This document shows positions 18,203 through 26,061 of a stretch of 41,378 nucleotides of DNA, one piece after another. The translations under genes were made by a program, and so were the position numbers. The stretch covers positions 1 to 41,378 of the forward strand of contig JACQFQ010000068.1 in assembly GCA_016199985.1 (NCBI GenBank), given 5' to 3'. Each line of letters opens with the position of its first letter. The first letter of the stretch is position 1. A model generated the notes under the pieces. The model saw nothing but the letters and a program-made list of their open reading frames with translations, did not search any database and had not been told where the DNA came from. This DNA comes from Verrucomicrobiota bacterium (GTDB taxonomy: Bacteria > Verrucomicrobiota > Verrucomicrobiia > Limisphaerales > UBA11320).

Positions 18203-19150
18203 GTGGCGAAAACAAACTACATCGAGCTGGGCGACGGCGAGCAGATTCCCATTCTGTACGAGGACCGATCCGTGCTCGCGATCGACAAGCCTCCCGGCTG
18301 GATGCTGGTGCCTGTGTCCTGGCAAAAGACCGACCGGAACCTGCACGCCGCGATCCTTTCCAGCATCGAGGAGCGCGCGTTCTGGGCGCGCTGCCGCAAT
18401 ATCAAGTTTTTGCGACACGTGCATCGCCTCGACGCCGAGACCTCGGGGATTCTCCTTTTCGTGAAGTCGATTGGCGCCATCCGGCCCTACACGCACCTGT
18501 TCGAATCGCGGGAGGTGGAGAAGCGCTATCTGGTGGTGGTGGAGGGCAAGCCCAATCGCGAGGAGTGGACGTGTCGACATCCCCTCATGGCGGATCCGCA
18601 CCAGATCGGTCGTGTGCGTGTCGACTCCCGGGACGGCAAGCCCGCGATCACCCGCTTCCGATTCATCGATCAGTTGAACGGGGTCTCGCTGCTCGAAGCC
18701 TTTCCTGTCACCGGCCGCACGCATCAAATCCGTGTTCACGCCGCCGAATCCGGTTGTCCTGTGGTCGGCGACCCTCTTTATGGCCGTCGCGCCGAAGGAG
18801 GCGCAAAGGTTGGGGACGCCATGGGATTACGATCCGTGTTTCTTTCCTACAAAAACCCGTTCGATCGCCAGGTGGTGAAGATCAAGGCGCCCTCCCGCGA
18901 ATGGCTGAAGACGTTTGGCTTTCGTGAAGACAAGCCTCAAGGCGCGGCCTCGCCAACCGTTGAGCCGCCCGCGACGCCGTTTCCGCGCGCCAAGCCCCAG
19001 GGCGCCGCCGGCGCTGTCCCTGCGCCGGAGCGTTGGCGTTCCGGCGGTGGAGCGACCGCCAATCGCTTGAAACCTGGCCGCGCGGAGGGCGGCGCGCGAG
19101 TTGCGAAGGCGGATCACGCAGAACGCGCCACAAAGAAGCGCGTCAGGTAA
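18203..19150 (+). CDS. RluA-family pseudouridine synthase
   Basis: The enzyme isomerises uridine to pseudouridine in rRNA or tRNA. The catalytic aspartate lies in HRLDAETSGILLF (about residue 77 from the GTG start). Other family landmarks are LAIDKPPGWMLVPV, REVEKRYLVVVEG, PVTGRTHQIRVHAAESGCPV and GDPLYG. No S4 RNA-binding domain precedes the catalytic domain, as in the TruC/RluA-type short forms. The GTG at 18203, with AGGGTGG upstream, was chosen because earlier in-frame codons back to a TTG at 18065 pass through a terminator hairpin and have no family similarity. The last 70 residues are an Ala/Pro/Arg/Lys-rich tail that may be disordered and bind RNA. The target site cannot be assigned. 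It converges with the TapT gene. Confidence 0.92.
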   Translation: MAKTNYIELGDGEQIPILYEDRSVLAIDKPPGWMLVPVSWQKTDRNLHAAILSSIEERAFWARCRNIKFLRHVHRLDAETSGILLFVKSIGAIRPYTHLFESREVEKRYLVVVEGKPNREEWTCRHPLMADPHQIGRVRVDSRDGKPAITRFRFIDQLNGVSLLEAFPVTGRTHQIRVHAAESGCPVVGDPLYGRRAEGGAKVGDAMGLRSVFLSYKNPFDRQVVKIKAPSREWLKTFGFREDKPQGAASPTVEPPATPFPRAKPQGAAGAVPAPERWRSGGGATANRLKPGRAEGGARVAKADHAERATKKRVR

Positions 19151-19218
19151 TCCAACCTCCCGCCGGATCGGGCAACCCACGGGTAACGTTCTCGGTTCCT
19201 CCGCGACGCGTCGTCGTC

Positions 19219-19839
19219 TCAACCGCCTAGAGGAAGACCCCGGCTTCGGAGCGTCCGGCTCACCATGACCTGGAAAAGCTCCTCGAGCCTTTTCTGGATG
19301 AGGGGACCTTCGATCATGCCGAGCGCCCTTGCGATGGCCTCGAATGTCGCCAACCCGTTTTCCTTGGGATTGCGGCGGAGCCCGTACTGCGAAGCTTCGA
19401 TCGGCGTCAGCTTCACGCGCTCCACGTTCTTCAAGAAGGCCTCGCGCTTGGCCACCTTGGCCGCCTGTCCCCAGGTGCCATCGGGCACGATGAGCGTCAC
19501 GGGTTTGTCGAGGCTCGCCGCAAACTCGGGCGTCAGCTCGCGGGCCTCGGCGGTGGGATACAGCAGGAGGGCGTGGCGTTCCGGATCGACGATCCCCTCG
19601 TCCGTCATCGGCGCGCCTCGGAGTCCCCGGACCCGGATTTCGCAGCCTGCCAATGCCAGCGTGGCCAAGCGGGCCGTGTTCGTCGTGCGGCAGAGCTCGC
19701 GGTGGTGCATCAGGATGAAGATGCGCGTCCTCGACGCGATCGATCGACGGCAGGAATCGATATCCTCGCAGATGCAAATCTCCTTGCGCATGCGGCATTG
19801 AAGGCAGCGAACGTCGTATCTTCTTCGGCGACCCATCAT
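19219..19839 (-). CDS. tapT: DTW-domain tRNA-uridine aminocarboxypropyltransferase
   Basis: DTW-domain proteins (TapT/YfiP) transfer the aminocarboxypropyl group of S-adenosylmethionine to a tRNA uridine, making acp3U in the variable loop. The N-terminal cysteines CLQCRMRKEICIC (12, 15, 22, 24) fit the metal-binding knuckle of the family. LIVPDGTWGQAAKVA is the name-giving motif in its DGTW form, and LRRNPKENGLATFEAIARAL is the conserved C-terminal block. The 206-residue length is normal. Two adjacent ATG codons (19837 and 19834 on the complement) could serve as start. The gene lies tail-to-tail with a pseudouridine synthase, so two RNA-modification genes are neighbours on opposite strands. 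Confidence 0.92.
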   Translation of the reverse strand: MMGRRRRYDVRCLQCRMRKEICICEDIDSCRRSIASRTRIFILMHHRELCRTTNTARLATLALAGCEIRVRGLRGAPMTDEGIVDPERHALLLYPTAEARELTPEFAASLDKPVTLIVPDGTWGQAAKVAKREAFLKNVERVKLTPIEASQYGLRRNPKENGLATFEAIARALGMIEGPLIQKRLEELFQVMVSRTLRSRGLPLGG

Positions 19840-19969
19840 CGGATGCTATGGCCTCGGGCGGGCAGCGTCCACGGTTAACGCCTTCGCGACGACCCGTGGC
19901 ATGCGCGGCGCGGATTCGCACGTAAGAGTTGCGACTTCCGGGGCGGGCGTCATACATTCCTCCCACACC

Positions 19970-21250
19970 ATGAACAAACGCCACACGCTCACCCGGCGCT
20001 CCTTTCTCACCACCACCATTGCCTCGATGGCGACGATCAGCCTCGTGCCGCGGCATGTTCTCGGCGGACCTGGCCACTCGCCTCCGAGCGAGATCCTCAC
20101 CCGCGCGGTCATCGGCACCGGCGGCATGGGGATGGGGCATGTCAACTCGATCAACACGGAATGCAAACTGCTCGCGGTATGCGACGTCGACTCGAAGCAT
20201 CTCGAGACGGCGCTGAAGGCGGGCGGCAAGGACGTGAAGGGGTATCACGACTTTCGAGAAGTGCTGGCGCGAAAGGATATCGACATCGTTCATGTTCCGA
20301 CGCCTCCGCACTGGCACGCGATCATCTCGATCGCGGCGGCGAAGGCGGGCAAGGACATCTGGTGCGAGAAGCCCATGTCCCGCACCATCGGGGAAGGGGA
20401 GGCGGTGGTCGCCGCTGTGAGGAAGTATCAGAGGATTTTTCGCCTGAACACGTGGTTCCGCTTCAAGGACGGCTTTTACGGCCTCGGCACGACCGTGCAA
20501 CCGGTCAAGAAGGCGGTCTCCAATGGATTGTTGGGCTGGCCGCTCAAGGTCACCTTGAGCGGCGAGACCGGATTCAACTGGAAGTTCGAGTGGGTGGGCC
20601 GCACCGACCTGAAGGAGCAGCCTGTGCCGCCTGAGCTGGACTATGACCTCTGGCTCGGGCCCGCTCCGGTGAAGCCGTACCATCCCCATCGCGTGCACGG
20701 CACGTTTCGAGGTTACTGGGACTACGACGGCGGCGGCCTCGGCGACATGGGCCAGCATTACCTGGATCCTGTCCAGTATATCCTCGGCAAGGACAATGAG
20801 AGCCCCATCGAGGTGGAGGCCGATTGTCCAAAGCAGGATAGCGACGCCGTGGGCACATTCCGGAGGATCCGCCTCGTTTACAAGGATGGGTGCGAGATCA
20901 TTCTCGACGGGGAGAACAAGGACAAGCAGGCGGCTTTCATCGAGGGGCCCAAAGGCAAGATCACGAAGGGATTCAAGTCGAACATTCCCGATCTCGAGAA
21001 GAAGCTGGCGGGCCTGAGCGATCCCCCGCCGCAGCAAACGAACTTTGTCGAGGCGGTGAGGAAGCGCGAGAAATTCGCGTTGAACGAGGTCAATGGACAC
21101 CATTCCTGCACCCTGGTGAACCTGGCCAAGACCGCGATGCAAACCGGCCGCGTTCTCCGGTTCGATCCGAAAACGCATCGCTTCATTGGCGACGCCGATG
21201 CGAATCGGTACATCCACCAGCCGATGCGCGGGAAGTGGAGACTCTCCTAA
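19970..21250 (+). CDS. Tat-exported Gfo/Idh/MocA family oxidoreductase
   Basis: This 426-residue NAD(P)-dependent oxidoreductase begins with a classical twin-arginine signal (TRRSFLTTTIASMATISLV), so it is predicted to be folded with its cofactor and moved to the periplasm. The Rossmann motif is AVIGTGGMGMGHVNS, the catalytic lysine lies in WCEKPMSRTIGEGEAVV, and a conserved histidine is in GDMGQHYLDPV. Exported members are abundant in Planctomycetota and Verrucomicrobiota and are thought to act on sugars; no substrate can be named. ATG 19970 was chosen because it precedes the Tat motif directly; the in-frame extension back to 19901 is unlikely. It is divergent from tapT (130 bases apart) and convergent with the molybdoenzyme gene. 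Confidence 0.93.
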   Translation: MNKRHTLTRRSFLTTTIASMATISLVPRHVLGGPGHSPPSEILTRAVIGTGGMGMGHVNSINTECKLLAVCDVDSKHLETALKAGGKDVKGYHDFREVLARKDIDIVHVPTPPHWHAIISIAAAKAGKDIWCEKPMSRTIGEGEAVVAAVRKYQRIFRLNTWFRFKDGFYGLGTTVQPVKKAVSNGLLGWPLKVTLSGETGFNWKFEWVGRTDLKEQPVPPELDYDLWLGPAPVKPYHPHRVHGTFRGYWDYDGGGLGDMGQHYLDPVQYILGKDNESPIEVEADCPKQDSDAVGTFRRIRLVYKDGCEIILDGENKDKQAAFIEGPKGKITKGFKSNIPDLEKKLAGLSDPPPQQTNFVEAVRKREKFALNEVNGHHSCTLVNLAKTAMQTGRVLRFDPKTHRFIGDADANRYIHQPMRGKWRLS

Positions 21251-21345
21251 GCGACGTCGGATTCTCATCGATCCCCCGGTTTCGGACCGCGAGGGCGCAG
21301 CGACGGCCCTGGCGCCGGACAACCCGCGTGCGCAGCCGCCAGGGA

Positions 21346-22629
21346 TCAGGCCTTGACCTTGATCTCGACAGCTTCGATCGCGGCATTCCCGGACTTCTGA
21401 AACGGGCGGGGCATCGGTTGAGCCATGCCCTTGTCATCGATGGTGCGGCATCGCAACGTGTAGTCGCCGGCACGAACCCCAGGGAGCAGCGCCGCCCAGT
21501 GGGCTTTTCCGAGACGCATGGGCCATGCGCGCGGCTGACCGGTCGGTCCGTCGAAGCCGAGGGTGTCTGCTGGGATCTTTCCTCCGGGGACGGCGCCCCA
21601 GTTCCGAGGCGCAGGAAGAATCTGGGCGTCGATCCACGGGGCTGTCGTGAAGTAGGGATCCCCTTCGGGCAGTTCCACCGCGTTGGATTGAATCCAAACC
21701 TGAACCTTGGACAAGCCTGAGACGCCCACCTGGGCGTAGCCTGTGACCGGGATGGGTTCCCCGGGTTTCGTCTGCTTCGGAAAAGAGAGCCTTGCCGCGA
21801 AGGTCTTCAAGGCGCTTTCCAAGTCATTGTTGCCTTCGGCGTACGTATCGTTGGCATTGTGGAGGTTCGTGAGCACGACGCGCGTAAGCCACTTGATCGA
21901 CTTGAATCCATACGCCTCGGGCACGACGACGCGAACCGGGCCTCCGCGCTCGCTGTTCAGCCATTCACCGTTCAGCTTGTAGCACAGGATCACCGGCGGC
22001 AGATCGAAAGGGTCCTCCAGCACCCGGTCGATGGAGAGCGAGCTCCGGAACATCTGCTGCGGATCGTCGTTGTGGTAGCCGTAGTAGAAGACACGGCGCA
22101 GATTCTCGCGCGGCTGCGTCAGCCAGATCACCTCGCGAAGCGGCACGCCTTCCCAGATTCCAGAGCCCAGCGGGCAGCCGATGTTCAGGCAGGTCATTGT
22201 TTTCGCGAAGCGAACGCTGTGCTTTTCCCCGAGCTTCAACAGGGCGGCAAAATCCAGCGCGGTGCCGTCCTTTTGAGAGAAGGGACGACGGATCCTCGCC
22301 GGGTGATCCGGATCGGAGACGACGTCCAGCTTCCATGTCTCGCGCGTCAGGCCGACTTTGCGCATCGTCTCCGCCGGCAGGGAGTGCGGGAGCGGCTTGC
22401 CACGCGAGACGTCGCGGAATTTTTCCTGCGAAGTGAAGTAGGGTTCCAGTGATTCAATGGCCTTGGCGAGCTCCGGACTTCCCTGCGCGGGGTCTGGAGC
22501 GGGTGGAGGGGCTGTGCGGCCCAATGAGGACACGCAGTCCAGAGCCGCGGCGCCCACCACGCCCATCTGAATGAAGTGCCTTCGTGTCAGAGCCTCGTGG
22601 TCGAGGAGCGATCGTTCAGAGTTTTGCAT
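21346..22629 (-). CDS. Tat-exported sulfite-oxidase-like molybdopterin enzyme
   Basis: A 427-residue protein with a Tat signal (LTRRHFIQMGVVGAAALD) and a sulfite-oxidase-type molybdopterin fold. The region TMTCLNIGCPLGSGIWEGVP at about residues 144-162 contains Cys147, the expected molybdenum ligand, and Cys152. GGPVRVVVPEAYGFKSIKWL is the strongly conserved pterin-binding block. The C-terminal 150 residues (from IPVTGYAQVGVSGLSKVQVW) form the dimerisation Ig-like domain of the family. No cytochrome b5 or heme domain is fused to it, so electrons must go to a separate acceptor. Sulfite is only one possible substrate. It is divergent from the methyltransferase region; no molybdopterin biosynthesis or cytochrome partner gene lies nearby. 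Confidence 0.9.
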   Translation of the reverse strand: MQNSERSLLDHEALTRRHFIQMGVVGAAALDCVSSLGRTAPPPAPDPAQGSPELAKAIESLEPYFTSQEKFRDVSRGKPLPHSLPAETMRKVGLTRETWKLDVVSDPDHPARIRRPFSQKDGTALDFAALLKLGEKHSVRFAKTMTCLNIGCPLGSGIWEGVPLREVIWLTQPRENLRRVFYYGYHNDDPQQMFRSSLSIDRVLEDPFDLPPVILCYKLNGEWLNSERGGPVRVVVPEAYGFKSIKWLTRVVLTNLHNANDTYAEGNNDLESALKTFAARLSFPKQTKPGEPIPVTGYAQVGVSGLSKVQVWIQSNAVELPEGDPYFTTAPWIDAQILPAPRNWGAVPGGKIPADTLGFDGPTGQPRAWPMRLGKAHWAALLPGVRAGDYTLRCRTIDDKGMAQPMPRPFQKSGNAAIEAVEIKVKA

Positions 22630-22637
22630 GACGCTGG

Positions 22638-22859
22638 ATGTGCGCCCGTGATCCGACCTCCGCCGCGTCCGGGAGAGCTAACGCGACGAGGATCGCCGCT
22701 CAAGGAGACTTTCCACCGACCTGGAAGGAAATCACCGACGCGAGCCTGAGCGAATCGTGTGGGGCATCGCCGGAAGGATTGCTCCAATTCGCGCGCCGAG
22801 GCAAGCGGCAGTTCAGCGGCAAAATGGAGTGGTTTCGCGGGACCCTCGCAGGGAGATGA
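22638..22859 (+). CDS. Possible small hypothetical protein
   Basis: An open frame of 73 codons starts with ATG in the 350-base region between the molybdoenzyme and the methyltransferase, on the same strand as the latter. The product is hydrophilic, with a mildly plausible C-terminal half (WKEITDASLSESCGASPEG), no signal peptide, no membrane segment and no family I recognise. Its third codon positions are less GC-rich than those of the neighbouring genes, and there is no clear ribosome site. It could be a chance frame. Apart from this frame and the orphan ribosome site at 22884 I see nothing in the region. Confidence 0.2.
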   Translation: MCARDPTSAASGRANATRIAAQGDFPPTWKEITDASLSESCGASPEGLLQFARRGKRQFSGKMEWFRGTLAGR

Positions 22860-22883
22860 GTCCGTTCAGCAAACGCCAGCAAC

Positions 22884-22897
22884 AAGGAGCCTCCATG
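22884..22897 (+). promoter_or_regulatory. Ribosome-binding site with ATG in a different frame from the methyltransferase
   Basis: AAGGAG is followed by a 5-base spacer and an ATG at 22895. This is the best ribosome site in front of the methyltransferase gene, but its frame differs from the 510-residue frame that starts at 22980. Codons read from 22895 have GC-rich third positions only for about 25 residues, after which the other frame takes over. Either a single-base error or frameshift lies near 22960-22980, or a short leader peptide is translated here. Confidence 0.4.
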
Positions 22898-22979
22898 AAG
22901 CCTGAGAGCGCCGAACCCGGAGGGATGGGGCCGCAAACTCAAACGTTGCTCTCCCTGGCGCTTCCGGCCCTACTTCGGC

Positions 22980-24512
22980 ATGCCCGACGGCGATCACAGC
23001 AAGAGACTCTACAAGCAGCTGCGGGCTCTGCCGTGGTCGCGATTGTGGACGGAGCGGGTGACGCGCTTTGACCAGGCGCCCCCCAAGGAGCGTTTGGAGG
23101 GCGTGTCCTGGATTCGCGCCGTCGGCGTGGTGTTTGCGGAGTCGGGACCCTCCTCCGACAAGGCGGAGGTGACACAGTGGCTTCTGCAACTGCTGAAGGA
23201 TCCGGAGGAAAGAATCCGACGCTACGCCATGGCCGCGTTGCCGAAGGTCGGCGCGGGAGCGGCGGTCGAGGCGGAACTCCTCGCCCTGACGCGAACCGCG
23301 ATCAATGACCGGGAGGAAGCTTATGTCGGGCGGGCCCTGGGCAAGCTCGGTGGCGCCGCGACGGCCGCCGCGATCGCGGGCCCCAACGCGTTTTCCGTCC
23401 AGACCGTCCAGAGAGTGAAAGCCGCGGTGGCGCGCGGTCAGGGACGCAGCCGAGTCCTGCTCGATCGAACGATCTCCAACCTGCCGGGCTTGCGAATTCA
23501 TCTCCGTGGCAGGAGAGGGCTCGAAGGCATTGTTTCCCAGGAGGTGAAGGAGAAGGGGAGATTCTCTGTTGTGGAGGTCAGCCCGGGCCTCGTTGTGGTT
23601 CGGCCGCCGGCTTCGTTCTCGCTGGCGGATGTGTTTGCCCTCCGATGCTTCAGCACGGCCGGCTTTGTTCTCGATCGTGTCGACGATTCCGGCGCGGGGG
23701 ATTTGAACGAGGCGCTGGCGGCTGCCATCGCGTCGCCCCTGACCCTGCAATTGCTCGAAACGCTCACCGAAGGGTCCCTGCGCTACCGGCTCGATTTTGT
23801 GGACAAGGGGCATCAACGCGGCGCGGTTCGCGTGGTGGCCAGCCGCGCCTTCGAACTGTGTCCCCGCATTCTGAACGACGCTCGCGAGGCGCCTTGGGCG
23901 ATCGATATCCACTCCACGGAGCAGGCCCACTCCGTGGAACTGCGTCCACGGCTGTCGCCGGACCCGCGTCATACCCACCGCTTGGACGATGTTCCCGCTG
24001 CCTCGCATCCGCCTTTGGCGGCTTGCATGGCTTATGTTGCGGGAAAGATCGCCAACGAGAGCGTCTGGGATCCTTTCTGCGGATCAGGCCTGGAGTTGAT
24101 CGAACGTGCCCGGCTGGGGGGCGTTCGCAAGGTTTACGGCACGGACCGGAGCGCTGAGGCGATTGGAATCGCTGAACGAAACTTCCACGCCGCGCGGATC
24201 TCCTCCGTGGAAGCCCATTTCACGTGCTGCGATTTCCGAGACTTCGCGCGCCTCCGGAGGATCGCTCCGAACACCCTGACCCTGGTTATCACGAATCCCC
24301 CTCTCGGTCGACGCGTGCCCATTCCCAACCTGCGCGGGCTCTTCAACGACCTCTTCGCCTCGGCCGCCGCCTTGCTCCAACCGGGCGGCCGGCTTGTCCT
24401 CACCAATCCGTTCCAACTGGAAAGCCATCATCCCTCCCTGAAGCGGGAGTTCAGCCAAGTGGTGGATTTGGGAGGCTTCGATTGTCGTCTCGAGCTCTAT
24501 CGCAAGTCCTAG
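22980..24512 (+). CDS. THUMP-like RNA (guanine-N2) methyltransferase, RlmL/Trm14 type
   Basis: The C-terminal 150 residues are a SAM-dependent methyltransferase with the motif DPFCGSG (from about residue 364) and the catalytic NPPLG (near residue 438), the pattern of enzymes that methylate exocyclic amino groups in RNA or DNA. The middle part (RGRRGLEGIVSQEV, ILNDAREAPWAIDIHS, LRPRLSPDPR, DDVPAASHPPLAACMAYVAG) has the layout of THUMP-containing 23S rRNA/tRNA m2G methyltransferases. The N-terminal 150 residues are helical with HEAT-like repeats (IRRYAMAALPKVGAGAAVEAE), probably a substrate-binding extension. The start is uncertain: the frame is open upstream to 22899 without a start codon, and a good ribosome site at 22884 lies in another frame. 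The exact RNA target cannot be told. Confidence 0.85.
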   Translation: MPDGDHSKRLYKQLRALPWSRLWTERVTRFDQAPPKERLEGVSWIRAVGVVFAESGPSSDKAEVTQWLLQLLKDPEERIRRYAMAALPKVGAGAAVEAELLALTRTAINDREEAYVGRALGKLGGAATAAAIAGPNAFSVQTVQRVKAAVARGQGRSRVLLDRTISNLPGLRIHLRGRRGLEGIVSQEVKEKGRFSVVEVSPGLVVVRPPASFSLADVFALRCFSTAGFVLDRVDDSGAGDLNEALAAAIASPLTLQLLETLTEGSLRYRLDFVDKGHQRGAVRVVASRAFELCPRILNDAREAPWAIDIHSTEQAHSVELRPRLSPDPRHTHRLDDVPAASHPPLAACMAYVAGKIANESVWDPFCGSGLELIERARLGGVRKVYGTDRSAEAIGIAERNFHAARISSVEAHFTCCDFRDFARLRRIAPNTLTLVITNPPLGRRVPIPNLRGLFNDLFASAAALLQPGGRLVLTNPFQLESHHPSLKREFSQVVDLGGFDCRLELYRKS

Positions 24513-24523
24513 AAGAAACCCGG

Positions 24524-24613
24524 ATGATTGAAGTCCACGCTGTCCGCGTTGACTTCACGCCGACGCGGGTGCCCGCCTGGCTGCGAAACAGGGCATTGTG
24601 GGGCGTATTCTGA
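24524..24613 (+). CDS. Possible 29-residue leader or precursor peptide
   Basis: A short frame lies between the methyltransferase stop and the radical SAM gene. It starts with ATG after AGAAGAAA and encodes a 29-residue peptide beginning MIEVHAVRVDF and ending RNRALWGVF. It contains two Trp and no Cys. Its only support is its position 51 bases in front of a radical SAM/SPASM gene, where precursor peptides are often found. It may be a chance frame. Confidence 0.2.
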   Translation: MIEVHAVRVDFTPTRVPAWLRNRALWGVF

Positions 24614-24664
24614 CGTGACCTCGGAATATCACCCCACGGCACACGCTCTGCTTTCTGGCGTGGC

Positions 24665-25774
24665 GTGGATGTTCTGCCTCAGCGTTTCGGTCTGACTCTG
24701 ATGGTGAATCACGCTTGCAATCTGCGTTGCTCCTATTGCTACACGGGGGCGAAGTTTCACTCCCCGATGAGCAAACGGATCGGAGAGATTGCGATTGCCC
24801 GAGCGCTGGGGAGCGTTCGATCGGGCGGCGGGCTGGACCTCGGGTTTTTCGGCGGAGAGCCTCTCCTGGAAGCCGCGCAGGTCATCGACTGGATGCTTCA
24901 TTCGCGGCTTCGGGCGTCGGAAGACAATAAGAGCGTGCGATTCCATCTCACCACGAACGGCACGCTGGCGACGGGGCGGGCCTGGGAGGTGATGACCTCG
25001 GAGGACCTGGATCTGACGATCAGTTTCGACGGGTTGGCGAGGATCCATGATCGCCATCGACGCGATGCTCGCGGACAGCCCACCTCGGCCCTGGTGGAAG
25101 CCACCCTTCGGCGGTTGATCGAGCTGGGAAAACCACTTCGCGTGAACGTGGTCGTGCGACCCGACAATCTTGAGGAGTTGCCTGAGGGCCTGATCCATCT
25201 GCGCGACCTGGGCGTGGTTCACGTCGACCTGTCGCTGGATCTTTGGACCCAGTGGAACGTGGCCGACGGTTCGCGTCTCGAGCGCTTCGTTGATCGCGCC
25301 GCCGAACTCTGGCGAGCGTGGCTGCCCCAATTCAGCCTGAACTGGTTCGACGGAAAGATCGGAGACCTGGCGCGTCTCCCCCTGAGCGAGGAGACGACGC
25401 GTTGCGGATTTGGGGACGGTGAGATCGCGGTGGCGCCGAGCGGGAATCTCTATCCCTGCGAGCGTCTGATTGGAGAGGATGGCCCGAATCATCCGCGTCG
25501 CCTTCCCGGCCACGTTCTGGACGGGCGCGAGGATTTCGTTGCGGACCCACTCTCGTTTGTCGCCTGCGATCCGTGCTCCCGTTGCGTCATCGCGAGCGTT
25601 TGCGACACGCGTTGCCGGTGCAGCAACTATGTTCGCACCGGGGATGTGAACCGGCCGGACGGTCTCCTGTGCCTGCTCAACAAAGCCACCGGGCGAGCCG
25701 CCTGCGCCGCGCTAACCGGAGCGCCCGCGCTTGCGAAATCCTTTCCCGCCAACCACACCGAAACTCTCTCATGA
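24665..25774 (+). CDS. Radical SAM/SPASM domain protein
   Basis: A 369-residue radical SAM enzyme. The 4Fe-4S site is CNLRCSYC (Cys18, Cys22, Cys25), followed by the SAM-binding FFGGEPLLE and LTTNGTLAT. The C-terminal SPASM region starts near Cys247 (CGFGDGEIAVAPSGNLYPCE) and continues with CDPCSRCVIASVCDTRCRC and a last Cys in LCLLNKA, enough ligands for two auxiliary clusters. SPASM enzymes modify peptides or proteins, as in anaerobic sulfatase maturation and RiPP maturases. The start is GTG 24665; no better ATG precedes the cluster motif. The stop codon overlaps the ATG of the 96-residue membrane peptide gene (ATGA), so the products are translationally coupled. No Cys-type sulfatase is encoded nearby, which makes a peptide substrate from the operon itself the simplest reading. 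Confidence 0.9.
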   Translation: MDVLPQRFGLTLMVNHACNLRCSYCYTGAKFHSPMSKRIGEIAIARALGSVRSGGGLDLGFFGGEPLLEAAQVIDWMLHSRLRASEDNKSVRFHLTTNGTLATGRAWEVMTSEDLDLTISFDGLARIHDRHRRDARGQPTSALVEATLRRLIELGKPLRVNVVVRPDNLEELPEGLIHLRDLGVVHVDLSLDLWTQWNVADGSRLERFVDRAAELWRAWLPQFSLNWFDGKIGDLARLPLSEETTRCGFGDGEIAVAPSGNLYPCERLIGEDGPNHPRRLPGHVLDGREDFVADPLSFVACDPCSRCVIASVCDTRCRCSNYVRTGDVNRPDGLLCLLNKATGRAACAALTGAPALAKSFPANHTETLS

Positions 25775-26061
25775 ACTCCGAATCCGCTCCTCAGCCTTCC
25801 CATCCCATCGACATTCCGGTTCCTATTCAGGACAACCGAGGGTGGGAGGCCCTGAAACAAGGCGCGAGCCTTGTGGTTGTTTCCGCCGGCTGGCTGGTCT
25901 TCGTCGCCGCGATGGTGCTCCCGAGTCGAACCGCCGGCGCCACACGCTCCTCGAGGCTTCTCTGGCAGCAGCATCAGCGAGAGATCCAGACGACGATCGA
26001 CGCCGAGGGCGCCGTCGAGGCTGAGAATCTCTCTCATCCACTGGACGCCGGTCAAAAATGA
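25771..26061 (+). CDS. Small single-span membrane peptide, putative substrate of the radical SAM operon
   Basis: A 96-residue protein of no family I recognise. The N-terminal 30 residues are polar and proline-rich (PIDIPVPIQDNRGWEALK). One hydrophobic segment at about 32-50 (ASLVVVSAGWLVFVAAMVL) is followed by PSRTAGA, which contains an A-x-A site suitable for signal peptidase I, and then a 39-residue charged tail (SSRLLWQQHQREIQ onwards). Its ATG overlaps the radical SAM stop and its stop overlaps the ATG of the signal peptidase gene, each by ATGA, so all three are produced together. It has no Cys. It may be a precursor that is modified and then cleaved by the adjacent peptidase; alternatively it is a membrane anchor or accessory subunit. 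The gene is well supported by the double overlap, the role is not. Confidence 0.75.
   Translation: MNSESAPQPSHPIDIPVPIQDNRGWEALKQGASLVVVSAGWLVFVAAMVLPSRTAGATRSSRLLWQQHQREIQTTIDAEGAVEAENLSHPLDAGQK

Noticed and set aside
18827..21322. An 831-codon minus-strand frame spanning the TapT and Gfo/Idh/MocA region
   Set aside because: It overlaps two well-identified genes in other frames and has no recognisable domain; typical GC-rich shadow.
24665..25774. Radical SAM gene as a plain anaerobic sulfatase-maturating enzyme
   Set aside because: No formylglycine-type sulfatase with the C/S-x-P-x-R motif is encoded in the window; the DUF1501 proteins lack it. The operon with a small peptide and a peptidase suggests another substrate, though this cannot be excluded.
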